A stretch of DNA of 8,126 nt from JBCCMB01 sp039026555 (GCA_039026555.1 JBCCMB010000127.1:1-8126), one strand, 5' to 3'; positions 1 to 7,226 are shown, counted from the stretch's first letter. Numbers and translations: made by a program. The notes: a model not told the origin generated them from the letters alone.

Positions 1-1
1 A

Positions 2-217
2 CCGGCCCGCGCCGACGGGCTAACTGAGCGAGAAATCGAGGTGCTGAAAGCCATCGCCTCCGGGCTCGCCAACAAGCAAATCGCAGCGACACTGGAGATT
101 GCGGAGCGTACGGTGAAATGCCACGTGAGCAATATACTCTCGAAACTCCACCTCTCTGACCGGACTCAGGCGGCCATATACGCATGGCGCGAAGGCGTCG
201 TGGGCAAATCGGAATAG
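2..217 (+). CDS. LuxR/NarL-type response regulator, C-terminal DNA-binding domain (5' end off window)
   Basis: Only the last 71 codons are present; the frame is open to the left edge and ends at TAG 215-217. The visible part is a complete LuxR-type helix-turn-helix. It begins with LTEREIEVLKAIASG, followed by the scaffold and recognition helices (NKQIAATLEIAERTVKCHVS) and the dimer-contact helix NILSKLHLSDRTQAAIYA. The TERE start, the ERTVKxHVSNILSKL core and the RTQAAIYAW tail are characteristic of NarL/FixJ response regulators, which normally carry an N-terminal phospho-receiver domain and pair with a sensor kinase. The receiver is not in the window, so a receiver-less regulator cannot be excluded. 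The gene sits 124 bases upstream of an efflux operon on the same strand and may control it; that link is inferred from position only. The domain call is secure. Confidence 0.93.
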   Translation, partial: PARADGLTEREIEVLKAIASGLANKQIAATLEIAERTVKCHVSNILSKLHLSDRTQAAIYAWREGVVGKSE

Positions 218-228
218 TCTCCTCCGAA

Positions 229-253
229 TTTCCCGCGCCTTGGCGGCGAGAAA
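229..253 (+). terminator. Weak imperfect hairpin after the regulator gene
   Basis: TTTCCCGCGCC (229-239) can pair imperfectly with GGCGGCGAGAAA (242-253) around a short TT loop, 11 bases after the regulator stop codon. There is one C-A mismatch and one bulge, and no clear run of T follows (only AAAATTT). It could slow or end transcription of the regulator, or be incidental in GC-rich DNA. Confidence 0.22.
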
Positions 254-298
254 ATTTCCCGGGCCTCGTCCTCTGGACCGATTTCAAACCGCACCGAC

Positions 299-330
299 CG
301 GTTGAAGTTAGATCAACCGTTGAAGTTCAA
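299..330. promoter_or_regulatory. Overlapping inverted and direct repeats before the efflux operon (candidate operator)
   Basis: Three repeat relations overlap here. CGGTTGA (299-305) and TCAACCG (313-319) form a perfect 7-bp inverted repeat with a 7-base spacer. GTTGAAGTT occurs twice in direct orientation (301-309 and 319-327), 18 bp apart. TTGAAGTTCAA (320-330) is an 11-bp palindrome around a central G. The cluster ends just before the possible starts of the channel gene, where a regulator would be expected to bind. The LuxR-type protein upstream is one candidate binder; a repressor elsewhere is equally possible. I could not place a convincing -35/-10 promoter pair in this gap. Confidence 0.45.
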
Positions 331-341
331 AGTTGTTGGCT

Positions 342-1889
342 ATGTTCACGACCGCAATGCGGATTGTCATTATCTCTAGCCTTCTGATCGGCTGCGCTGT
401 TGTCCCGCCGGAAACGAAATTCGCCGCCGACATCGCAGCGCCGGAGCGCTGGGCTGCGATCGAATCCGGTGCGGCGGCGCCGCCGCCCGTAGGCGACTGG
501 CTTGCGTCGTTTGACGACGCGGTCCTATCCGCACTGGTGCGCGAGGCCATCGCAAACAATCGTGACTTGGGCGCGGCTTACGCCCGGTTGGAAGCTTCGC
601 GGCGGTCCGCGAAGGCCGCCCGCGCGACGCTGCTGCCGACGCTGGACGCTAATTTCAATTTTTCTCGGAACGCAATTGTCGTAAACCCGACGACAGCCGC
701 TCAGGCGGGCGGAGGCGGAGGTGGCGGCGCATCGCGCCTCTTTATCAATAATTTCCAAGCCGGCGGACAGGTTAGCTGGGAGCCGGACTCCTGGGGCCGA
801 CTGCGTGACAACGCGAAAAGCGCCTATGTGGATGCGTTCACCCAGGAGGCGGACGCCGCCGCTTCTGAGCTCTCCGTCGCCGCGCAGGTCGCGCAAAGCT
901 GGTTTGGCTTCATCGAAGCTGGTTTGCAGCGGCGACTGGCCGAACGCGATATTGTGGCGCGCGCGCGCAGCTTGCGAGTCACCGAGCGGCGCTACGCCCG
1001 CGGCGTTGCGGAAAGCGCCGACGTGCGGCTCGCCCGTTCCGCCCTCGCGTCATCAGAAGCGACGCACGCGGCCCGTATGCAGGCGGAAAAAGAAGCCGTC
1101 CGAGCCCTGGAAGTCCTTCTTGGGCGGTACCCGGCCGCTGAAACAAAGGCGGCGGATTCCCTGCCCGTTCTTGAAGACCTCGCAGGACCCGGAGCGCCGG
1201 GCGATATCCTAGCCCGCCGCCCCGATCTCATCGCTGCGGAATTACGGCTCATGTCGGCGGGCTTACGGGCGCGCGCCGCACGCAAAGAACTTCTTCCGCA
1301 AATCACATTCACGGTCCAAGCGAACACCTCAGGTCCGTTCATCTCAGACCTTATCGACCCCGAACGTATCGCCGGCGCGCTGGCGACAGGCCTCGCCCAA
1401 CCCCTGTTCCAAGGCGGTCGGCTACGCGCCAACGCTAAAGCCGAACGCGCCCGGGCGGAGGCAGCGATCTACGATTACGCCCAGGCCGTTCTGAACGCCT
1501 ATCAGGAAGCGGAGAATGCGATCGGGGCTGAGCGTCTTCTGAAGGACCAAGAAACCGCTCTGAAAGTGGCGTTTGAAGAATCAGCGGCCGCCCAGGAGAT
1601 CACCGAGAGGCGCTACGCGGCCGGCGCGGCCAGCATCTTCAACGTATTGGACGCGCAGACCCGCCGTATCTCCTCTGAGTCCCAATATATCAACATCGCG
1701 CAACAAAGGTTGTCCAATCGCGTCAGACTCTATCTCGCGATCGGCGGCGACTTCCTGACAGACATTGATGTCCGGACGTTCGATGACCCGAAGATCTTCC
1801 GAAAAGAGACAGACGAGCCTTTAAAACGTAAGCGGATCAACGCCAGCGGTTCGCCGCTTGCAGGAAAGGCGGGCGCGGATGCCGGATAG
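342..1889 (+). CDS. Outer-membrane efflux channel lipoprotein (NodT/OprM type, TolC superfamily)
   Basis: This protein is the outer-membrane exit duct of a tripartite efflux pump, a TolC-like trimer with a beta-barrel and a long alpha-helical periplasmic tunnel. From ATG 342 it has 515 residues, close to the family norm. The start gives a lipoprotein signal: basic residue, hydrophobic IVIISSLLIG, then Cys18 in a lipobox (LIGC). Family marks include WEPDSWGRLRDN (about 146-157), RRPDL (292-296) opening the second repeat, LFQGGRLRAN (355-364) and ERRYAAGAASIFNVLDAQ near the end; the two homologous halves are evident. A run of seven glycines (codons 708-728) lies in the predicted first extracellular loop. 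The start is uncertain: no strong ribosome site precedes ATG 342, TTG 333 has GAAG at a workable distance, and ATG 357 would give a very short signal. It is the first gene of the operon, and its end overlaps the adaptor gene by 11 bases. Confidence 0.95.
   Translation: MFTTAMRIVIISSLLIGCAVVPPETKFAADIAAPERWAAIESGAAAPPPVGDWLASFDDAVLSALVREAIANNRDLGAAYARLEASRRSAKAARATLLPTLDANFNFSRNAIVVNPTTAAQAGGGGGGGASRLFINNFQAGGQVSWEPDSWGRLRDNAKSAYVDAFTQEADAAASELSVAAQVAQSWFGFIEAGLQRRLAERDIVARARSLRVTERRYARGVAESADVRLARSALASSEATHAARMQAEKEAVRALEVLLGRYPAAETKAADSLPVLEDLAGPGAPGDILARRPDLIAAELRLMSAGLRARAARKELLPQITFTVQANTSGPFISDLIDPERIAGALATGLAQPLFQGGRLRANAKAERARAEAAIYDYAQAVLNAYQEAENAIGAERLLKDQETALKVAFEESAAAQEITERRYAAGAASIFNVLDAQTRRISSESQYINIAQQRLSNRVRLYLAIGGDFLTDIDVRTFDDPKIFRKETDEPLKRKRINASGSPLAGKAGADAG
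1862..1869 (+). promoter_or_regulatory. Ribosome binding site of the adaptor gene
   Basis: AGGAAAGG lies inside the end of the channel gene, nine bases before ATG 1879. It decides the adaptor start in favour of 1879 over the in-frame TTG 1858 and ATG 1891, and implies translational coupling to the upstream gene. Confidence 0.7.
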
Positions 1890-3099
1890 AATGAGGGCGG
1901 CGGCAACGGCCTTTGGCGTTCTTGTTGTAGGCTTAGGGCTGATAGCGCTGATATTCGTCGGCCGCCCACGCAATGACGCACCAGTGGTGGAGGCGCCATT
2001 GCGGTCCGTCTACATCGAAGTAGCCCGGTCGGCCCCCACACGTCTGTTGGTCGCTGCACAGGGGGAAGTCCGACCACGGACGGAGATTAGCATAGCCGCG
2101 GAGGTCGCTGGAAAAATCATAGAAACTGGCGCGGCTTTCGTCGATGGAGGCGCCTTTCGGAAAGACGAACTTCTGGTGCGGATCGCAGGCGACGACTTCC
2201 GTTACGCGGTGACGAGCGCTGAAGCGCGCGTCGCCCAGGCCGCTGAAGCGCTGCGCCGAGAAGAAGCGGAGGCGGAGCTCGCGCGCCGTGACTGGCTTGA
2301 GTTGAACGGCGACTTGTCCCAGGCTCTCCCTTTGAATCTCCGTGAACCACAACTCGCCCAGGCGCGCGCGTCCTTCGCTGCGGCCAAGGCTGATCTAGAT
2401 ATGGCGCTTCTTAACCTACAGCGCACGGAAATTCGCGCGCCGTTTCAAGGGCGGCTACGCACCCGTTCAGCCGATATCGGCCAATACGTCACCCCCGGAT
2501 CGGCTGTTGCGCGCATTTTTTCCACCAGCGTCGCCGAGGTTCGGCTGCCGTTGACGGACGTTGAATTCGGCCGACTCGGCTTGCCGCTGGCTTTTGTGGC
2601 GGTCCCCAACAACCCAGGCCCGGAAGCCGCGCTCAGCGCCACGGTTGGCGGAGTGGAGCGCTCGTGGATCGGACGTATCGCCCGGACCGACGCCGCCATT
2701 GACCCGCAGACCCGGCAAATATCCGTCATCGTTGTCGTCGACGATCCCTATGGGGCGGCCGCCGCGGGTTCAGCGGCGCCGCTCGCGATGGGTCTTTTCG
2801 TGAACGCCTCGATCTCAGGTCGACGGATCGATCGCGCATTTCGAATTCCCTCGATCGCGCTGCGGGGGTCCGACCGCGTCATGACCGTCGATGGGGCCGA
2901 TACGCTCCGATGGCGTCCTGTCGCGGTCTTTGGACCAGCGCCCGGCGGAATGGTCGTCGTATCAGGCCTTGAAGACGGTGATCGGATCGTCGTCTCTTCC
3001 TTACAGGGCGTTGAAGAAGGCGCGGCTGTACAGGCTATTGTCCGTACGCAACCCGAAGCAAGCTCGCCGCCCAACGTCGCCGCCGGCGGCCGAAGCTAA
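1879..3099 (+). CDS. RND efflux periplasmic adaptor (membrane fusion protein, HlyD/AcrA type)
   Basis: The adaptor links the inner-membrane permease to the outer-membrane channel across the periplasm. The protein has 406 residues, typical for the family. An uncleaved hydrophobic anchor spans about 11-28; no lipobox Cys is present, so it is membrane-anchored rather than lipidated. The first lipoyl half is at about 70-105. An Ala/Glu/Arg-rich helical hairpin follows (about 108-182). The second lipoyl half carries the characteristic LQRTEIRAPFQGRL (180-193) and IGQYVTPGSAVARI. The beta-barrel region is about 218-312, with DPQTRQISVIVVVDDP, and the membrane-proximal domain is about 313-388, with FRIPSIALRG and VSGLEDGDRIVVSSLQGVEEG. 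The tail after about 390 is low-complexity and probably disordered. Its gene overlaps the channel gene by 11 bases and lies 14 bases before the permease gene, so all three subunits should be made together. Confidence 0.96.
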   Translation: MPDRMRAAATAFGVLVVGLGLIALIFVGRPRNDAPVVEAPLRSVYIEVARSAPTRLLVAAQGEVRPRTEISIAAEVAGKIIETGAAFVDGGAFRKDELLVRIAGDDFRYAVTSAEARVAQAAEALRREEAEAELARRDWLELNGDLSQALPLNLREPQLAQARASFAAAKADLDMALLNLQRTEIRAPFQGRLRTRSADIGQYVTPGSAVARIFSTSVAEVRLPLTDVEFGRLGLPLAFVAVPNNPGPEAALSATVGGVERSWIGRIARTDAAIDPQTRQISVIVVVDDPYGAAAAGSAAPLAMGLFVNASISGRRIDRAFRIPSIALRGSDRVMTVDGADTLRWRPVAVFGPAPGGMVVVSGLEDGDRIVVSSLQGVEEGAAVQAIVRTQPEASSPPNVAAGGRS

Positions 3100-3103
3100 A
3101 GGA
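3098..3103 (+). promoter_or_regulatory. Ribosome binding site of the permease gene
   Basis: AAAGGA overlaps the adaptor stop codon (TAA 3097-3099) and sits ten bases before ATG 3114. The nearer GAGG at 3108-3111 is too close to the start to work as well. Confidence 0.55.
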
Positions 3104-3113
3104 CCTAGAGGCG

Positions 3114-6100
3114 ATGTCCGAACTTGAGCCTGCGGAACCAGCAGCGCACGCCGTCATCGCCGGGCAAGGGGGCGGGCTGATCGCCTGGTTTGCACGTAAT
3201 CCGGTCGCCGCAAACCTGCTGATGGTCGCCTGCTTGATTGGTGGCATTGCAGGATACTTAACTGTTGACCGCGAGGTCTTCCCAAACATCAATCCAGACA
3301 GCGTTTCAATCGACGTCTCGTGGCCGGGCGCCTCGCCTCAAGATGTTGAAGAGCAGATCGTTCAAAGAATTGAAGAGGCGATCGCCGATATCGACGGGGT
3401 CGACGCCATCATCTCAAACGCCGTTGAGGGGCAAGCATCGGTCATTGTTGAAGCGAAACGCGGCGTTTCTCTGACATCTCTCTTCAATGACGTGAAGAGC
3501 CAGGTTGATGGGGTCGGCACCTTCCCGGTCGATGCGTTCTCGCCTGTGGTGCGCGAGCGCGAACTGCGTGAGGAATTGATTTATATCGGCCTCTATGGCG
3601 ACGCGCCGGAACGGGTTTTGACGCGGCTCGCCATCGATCTTCGAGACGAACTCGCTCAGCTTCCTGGCGGCTCCGCCCTCGTGGAGGTCTCCGATGCCCG
3701 CAAGGAGGAGCTGGCGATAGAGGTTTCCGAAACGGCCCTCCGCCGATACGGGCTTTCATTTGACGATGTTGCGCGCGCGGTGGGAGGCGGGTCAGTAAAC
3801 CTGTCGTCAGGAGCGGTGCAAACAGAGACAGGGGACGTACAACTGCGCGCGCGCGCCCTCGCCGACACCCGATCCGATTTTGAGAACATTGTGATACGCC
3901 AGAGTATCGACGGGGCCCTCATCCGTATACGCGATGTCGCGACAGTCATCGACGGGTTTGAAGAGCGGCGCCGCTTTACACGGCTCAACGGAAAGCGAGC
4001 GCTCACAATAACCGTCCTCTCTCCATCGTCGGCAGATGTCACGCAAATAAGCCGCGCGGTAGAGGGATGGGTCGATCGCGCCGAGGAACGTCTGCCAGCT
4101 GGCGTCGAGATCTTTGTTTGGTGGGACTTCGCCACGCTCTACTTCGAACGGATATCCCTCGTCGCGGAGAACGCAGTCATCGGGCTCGCGCTTGTGTTGG
4201 TCGTTCTACTGCTTTTTCTTCGCCTAACGGTCGCATTCTGGACAGCCGTCGGCATCGCCATCGCCTTCTCAGGCGCGTTCATGTTGATGCCGGCGACCGA
4301 TGTCTCGCTCAACATGCTGTCGCTGTTCGCCTTGCTTCTGGCTTTGGGGATTGTCGTCGATGACGCGATCATCGTCGGCGAGAGCATCCATCGACAGGTC
4401 GAGCAAGGCCGGTCAGGACTAGACGCGGCCATCACGGGGGCTCGCCTCGTCGCAAAGCCCGTTATTTTTGCTGTGTTGACCACAATCATCGCCTTTCTTC
4501 CGTGGCTGTTCCTTTCGGGCGCGATCACCAATTTCACGCGGCATATCTCCATTACGATCGCCCTTGCGCTGATCTTCTCGTTGGTTGAAGCTTTTTTGAT
4601 ACTGCCAGCGCATTTGCGTCATATGGGGCCGCGCAAGCGCCCAACAGATGCGGGGTTCAATCGCGCGCAAAGCGCCTTCAGCACCGCCTTAAGGTCTATG
4701 GAGCGCGGCCTTTACCGGCCGGCCCTTGTGGCGACGCTAAGACATCGGTATGCCGCCGTTATCGGCTTCGTGATGGCGTTTCTCGCCTCCGTATCGCTTG
4801 TCGCCGCGAACTGGGTGGAGTTCCGCTTCTCGCCAAAGATTGAAACTTCATTCGTCGAATTCATCATCACGATGCCGGATGGATCGCCGTTTTCAAGAAA
4901 TCTGGAGATTCACGCGGCCCTCACAAAGGCGATTGACGACGTTAACAGCGATCTAAGAGAGCTTGAGGGTAACGATATCATCCTCGTCCATCGCATTGAT
5001 GCGCAACCGACACAAATCGACGCATTCATGAGGCTAACGCCGTCGGACGAGCGGCAATTGAGCGCCGAAGCCGTTGGAGAACTGCTGCGGCAGGCGCTAG
5101 GGCCGATACCGGACGCCGAAGAGATTGCTGTTCAAACGACGTTCAATGATACGGGACCGGACATTCGCCTTGGCGTGGAGGCGTCCGACCTTGACGCACT
5201 CAGGCTCGCCGTCGACGACTTAAAGTCCTATTTCCGCGGGGTAGGCGGAGCTTATGATATCCGCGACTCGTTACAATCAGCGACGGACGAATTGCGCATT
5301 TCCCTTAAACCAGGGGCTGAGCGTTTCGGTCTCACGCTCCACGAAGTGTCGCGACAGGTGCGTCAGGGGTACTTTGGCGAAGAAGTCCAACGCCTTCCCC
5401 GCGGTGGACAGGACATACGTGTGATGGTCCGCTACCCGCGGCAGACGCGCGAGGCGATCAGCAGTCTCGCTGATTTTCGTATACGAATAAATGACGGCCA
5501 GGAAGTACCGCTCTTCGCCGTTGCGGATGTCACCTACGCGCCGAGCTATAAACGTGTTCAACGCCGAGATCGCACGCGAGAGGCGACTGTCGGCATAGCG
5601 CTGCGTGAGGGCGTCCAGCGGAGCACAGTTATGCGAGATTTCCGAAGGGCCTACCTGCCGCAGTGGCGCGCGCTGCACCCAACCGCCCGTTACGCTGAGC
5701 GCGGCGATCAAAAGGAGGAAAAGCAGTTCATCAATGAACTGCAGTTGTACTACTCCATAGCATTGTTCGCGATGTATGCGTTGCTCGCCGTCGCTTTTGG
5801 CTCGTACTGGCAGCCGCTGCTCATCATGTCCGCTGTGCCGTTCGGCTTTATGGGAGCGGTTGTCGGGCTGATGGCGTTCGGCTTCGATATGGACCTTTTT
5901 GCCGTCTTCGGAATCGGCGCGGCGGCGGGCGTCGTAATCAACGACAACCTAGTTTTGATCGACTCCGTCAACCGACTCAGGGCGCGCGGGGTGGAAGCTT
6001 TTTCAGCTTTGACAGAGGCTGGCTCTACCCGGTTTCGCCCTATCGTTCTTACGTCGCTTACGACTTTTATTGGGTTGCTCCCAATCATGTTTGAGGATTC

Positions 6101-6269
6101 GCTGGCGGCGGCGTTTCTAAAAGCCGCCGTCGTCGCACTCGCCTTCGGCATCTTCTTCGCGACATTCGTGACACTCATCTTTGTACCCGCACTCTATGCC
6201 ATTGGTGTGGATGCCGCCCAGTTCCTGCGTCGGTTTTGGATGACGGAACCCTTGAAGAAAACCCAGTGA
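3114..6269 (+). CDS. RND-family inner-membrane efflux permease (AcrB-like)
   Basis: This is the proton-driven pump subunit, normally a homotrimer capturing substrate from the periplasm or outer leaflet. The 1051 residues match a full permease, with two homologous halves each holding one membrane helix, a large periplasmic loop and five more helices. An N-terminal cytosolic stretch of about 25 residues leads to WFARNPVAANLLM and TM1 (about 31-49). TM4 carries the proton-relay pair Asp416-Asp417 in LGIVVDDAIIVGES, matching AcrB Asp407-Asp408. TM7 is near 546-566. TM10 reads GVVINDNLVLIDS, with Asn943 where AcrB has the relay Lys940. The conserved RFRPIVLTSLTTFIGLLPIMF follows. The two acidic residues argue against a dead pump, and Asn at this lysine position is common in poorly studied RND branches. 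The motif resembles drug or hydrophobic-compound pumps more than CusA-type metal exporters, but no substrate can be read from the sequence. Last gene of the operon. Confidence 0.97.
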   Translation: MSELEPAEPAAHAVIAGQGGGLIAWFARNPVAANLLMVACLIGGIAGYLTVDREVFPNINPDSVSIDVSWPGASPQDVEEQIVQRIEEAIADIDGVDAIISNAVEGQASVIVEAKRGVSLTSLFNDVKSQVDGVGTFPVDAFSPVVRERELREELIYIGLYGDAPERVLTRLAIDLRDELAQLPGGSALVEVSDARKEELAIEVSETALRRYGLSFDDVARAVGGGSVNLSSGAVQTETGDVQLRARALADTRSDFENIVIRQSIDGALIRIRDVATVIDGFEERRRFTRLNGKRALTITVLSPSSADVTQISRAVEGWVDRAEERLPAGVEIFVWWDFATLYFERISLVAENAVIGLALVLVVLLLFLRLTVAFWTAVGIAIAFSGAFMLMPATDVSLNMLSLFALLLALGIVVDDAIIVGESIHRQVEQGRSGLDAAITGARLVAKPVIFAVLTTIIAFLPWLFLSGAITNFTRHISITIALALIFSLVEAFLILPAHLRHMGPRKRPTDAGFNRAQSAFSTALRSMERGLYRPALVATLRHRYAAVIGFVMAFLASVSLVAANWVEFRFSPKIETSFVEFIITMPDGSPFSRNLEIHAALTKAIDDVNSDLRELEGNDIILVHRIDAQPTQIDAFMRLTPSDERQLSAEAVGELLRQALGPIPDAEEIAVQTTFNDTGPDIRLGVEASDLDALRLAVDDLKSYFRGVGGAYDIRDSLQSATDELRISLKPGAERFGLTLHEVSRQVRQGYFGEEVQRLPRGGQDIRVMVRYPRQTREAISSLADFRIRINDGQEVPLFAVADVTYAPSYKRVQRRDRTREATVGIALREGVQRSTVMRDFRRAYLPQWRALHPTARYAERGDQKEEKQFINELQLYYSIALFAMYALLAVAFGSYWQPLLIMSAVPFGFMGAVVGLMAFGFDMDLFAVFGIGAAAGVVINDNLVLIDSVNRLRARGVEAFSALTEAGSTRFRPIVLTSLTTFIGLLPIMFEDSLAAAFLKAAVVALAFGIFFATFVTLIFVPALYAIGVDAAQFLRRFWMTEPLKKTQ

Positions 6270-6313
6270 GCGCAACCGCGCGAGACGGAAACGCGGCCGT
6301 AACGCGATCCGTC

Positions 6314-6460
6314 CTACTCGGCGGCGGCGACCACAGCCCTCTGACGGCGTGTTTGATCGGCCGCCCGGTTGGCGCGGCCAATTCGGCGGGCCGCCGTCAA
6401 AGATAGAGCGCCGCCAGCGATCAGGACTGTGTCGCTGATCTTCCCCTGTTTTTCTCCCCC
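6314..6460 (-). pseudogene. Possible gene remnant, unassigned minus-strand frame
   Basis: A minus-strand frame ending at TAG (6316-6314) reads GGEKQGKISDTVLIAGG, then an Ala/Arg-rich stretch with TAARRIGRANRAADQTRRQ, ending in VVAAAE. The frame continues further right, but there it only mirrors the IS3 transposase relic, so any real coding part would have to end at about 6460. I do not recognise the peptide. It has no start codon of its own before the relic and could be the C-terminal stub of a gene cut by the insertion, or just an open frame in GC-rich DNA. Confidence 0.2.
6342..6399. repeat. GC-rich inverted repeat with nested stem after the efflux operon
   Basis: TGACGGCG (6342-6349) pairs perfectly with CGCCGTCA (6392-6399) across 42 bases, and inside them GGCCGC and GCGGCC can form a second stem. 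It lies about 70 bases after the permease stop codon. Without a T run it is not a classical terminator, but as RNA it could protect the 3' end of the operon transcript or assist termination. Confidence 0.35.
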
Positions 6461-6462
6461 AG

Positions 6463-6656
6463 TTTGATTGCAATTTTTTCGGGCATCTTGCGTTGAGAGC
6501 GTCAACACGTCCTGGTTCCTCTCGCTTGATGATACCGCCAAGAAACTCCGGCAATAGCAGACCGAGTTCAACACCGAGAGACCCCACAGCGCCCTGGGAA
6601 ACTTAACGCCCCAGGCCTTCACAGCTCAGACTACCAAAGCACGAAAGGTTGCATAG
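6463..6656 (+). pseudogene. IS3-family transposase (OrfB), decayed C-terminal remnant
   Basis: This is the end of the DDE integrase-type transposase of an IS3-family element, now inactive. Reading from 6463, FDCNFFGHL resembles the usual F-I-E-S-F-N-G-H-L motif. One base is then missing near 6490 and the frame shifts. It continues as VESVNTSWFLSLDDTAKKLRQ, then a TAG stop (6555-6557) where the family has Trp (TGG), then QTEFNTERPHSALGNLTPQAF and a natural stop at 6654-6656. The [YF]NxxRPHSALG motif is diagnostic for IS3 OrfB C-termini. Only about 64 of the usual roughly 280 residues remain; OrfA and most of OrfB, including the first two catalytic acidic residues, are absent from the window. 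Confidence 0.86.
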
Positions 6657-6735
6657 CACCTGGTCTAGAAACCGGGGGAAGACCACAGCTACAGAACTCA
6701 TAAGTCAAAACGGTCCCCAATTGGGAGGCTGGTCA
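6463..6735 (+). mobile_element. Right-end fragment of an IS3-family insertion sequence
   Basis: The fragment begins with the transposase relic and may run to about 6735, where the sequence ends GGAGGCTGGTCA. Read on the other strand this is TGACCAGCC, and terminal inverted repeats of IS3-family elements commonly begin with TG. A perfect CCCAATTGGG palindrome (6716-6725) lies just inside. No matching left end is present to the left in the window, so the element is truncated and the right boundary is an estimate. No target-site duplication can be tested. Confidence 0.55.
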
Positions 6736-6769
6736 CTTTGAACTACCGCACTTAGAGATCCAAGAAGCA

Positions 6770-7192
6770 TTACTGTCCGTGCATTCGAATGCCCATAGCT
6801 AAAAGAGCGGCATAACCAAGAAATAGAAATGCTGCATAGAACCCCGTGCTGGACGTTGATAGCGCCGGCACCAGTGACGGATAGGTTAACATAACGGGCA
6901 CCTCACCAAGCATACCCGCTACCGAAAAGGCAGCAGCAGCCGGCAGCACTTGTGATCCGTTTACCTTTCTCCAGCGGGTTAGTACAAAGAATAGAGCAAT
7001 GAAGCCTCCGCAAGTGAAGAACGTGAAAAGTGCGTATACCACCACGCCTCGTTCGAGAAACATGTCACCGACAATTGCAAGTGCGATCGTGGCTAGTAGC
7101 CAGATGAAAAAGCCTGCCCCAAACCACCATGTCAGCGAAAGATTCGTTCTTTTGGAGCTTTTTTGCGATTTGTTCCTGCGGGTCTCGACCAT
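6770..7192 (-). CDS. DUF5367-like four-helix membrane protein
   Basis: The protein has 140 residues. A basic, Ser-rich cytosolic head (VETRRNKSQKSSKR) is followed by four predicted membrane helices at about 21-43, 49-71, 83-103 and 116-136. The phrase FFIWLLATIALAIVGDMFLERG, broken here as FFIWLLATIALA and GDMFLERG, and the later VAGMLGEVPVM and AAFLFLGYAALLAMGI, resemble the DUF5367 family of small bacterial membrane proteins, whose function I do not know. That match is from memory of the family pattern. The start ATG (7192-7190) is preceded on the minus strand by a GAAAG-type ribosome site. The gene is divergent from a TetR-type regulator with an operator-like palindrome between them, so it is probably the regulated target, perhaps a drug- or stress-related membrane function. 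Base composition is more AT-rich than the efflux operon. Confidence 0.8.
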   Translation of the reverse strand: MVETRRNKSQKSSKRTNLSLTWWFGAGFFIWLLATIALAIVGDMFLERGVVVYALFTFFTCGGFIALFFVLTRWRKVNGSQVLPAAAAFSVAGMLGEVPVMLTYPSLVPALSTSSTGFYAAFLFLGYAALLAMGIRMHGQ

Positions 7193-7205
7193 GATCGTCT
7201 TTCAG

Positions 7206-7211
7206 ATTATG
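7206..7211 (-). promoter_or_regulatory. Candidate -10 element for the DUF5367-like gene
   Basis: On the minus strand 7211-7206 reads CATAAT, one base from the consensus TATAAT. It overlaps one arm of the 18-bp palindrome, so a bound repressor would block it. No good -35 box stands 16-18 bases upstream, and the implied leader would be only a few bases long, so the call is tentative. Confidence 0.3.
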
Positions 7212-7226
7212 AAGCACCTGCTTCAT
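7209..7226. promoter_or_regulatory. Perfect 18-bp palindrome, candidate TetR operator
   Basis: ATGAAGCA (7209-7216) and TGCTTCAT (7219-7226) are exact inverted copies around a central CC. The site lies in the 83-base gap between divergent genes, one encoding a TetR-type protein. TetR-family dimers typically bind palindromes of 15-20 bp, so this is the expected operator form. A separate half-site TGCTTCA recurs at 7247-7253, 28 bp from the same half-site in the palindrome and nearer the regulator gene, which could support a second, weaker contact. Confidence 0.7.

Noticed and set aside
992..1432. Minus-strand open frame inside the efflux channel gene
   Set aside because: It is fully covered by a strongly supported gene on the other strand, and its protein is Arg/Ala/Ser-rich without motifs.
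3656..4135. Minus-strand open frame of 159 codons inside the permease gene
   Set aside because: Shadow frame over conserved porter-domain codons; Ser/Arg-rich with no recognisable domain.
6117..6587. Long minus-strand open frame crossing the permease end and the IS relic
   Set aside because: It is antisense to the permease 3' end and to the transposase relic, has an Arg/Gly/Pro-rich composition typical of GC-rich shadows, and shows no domain.
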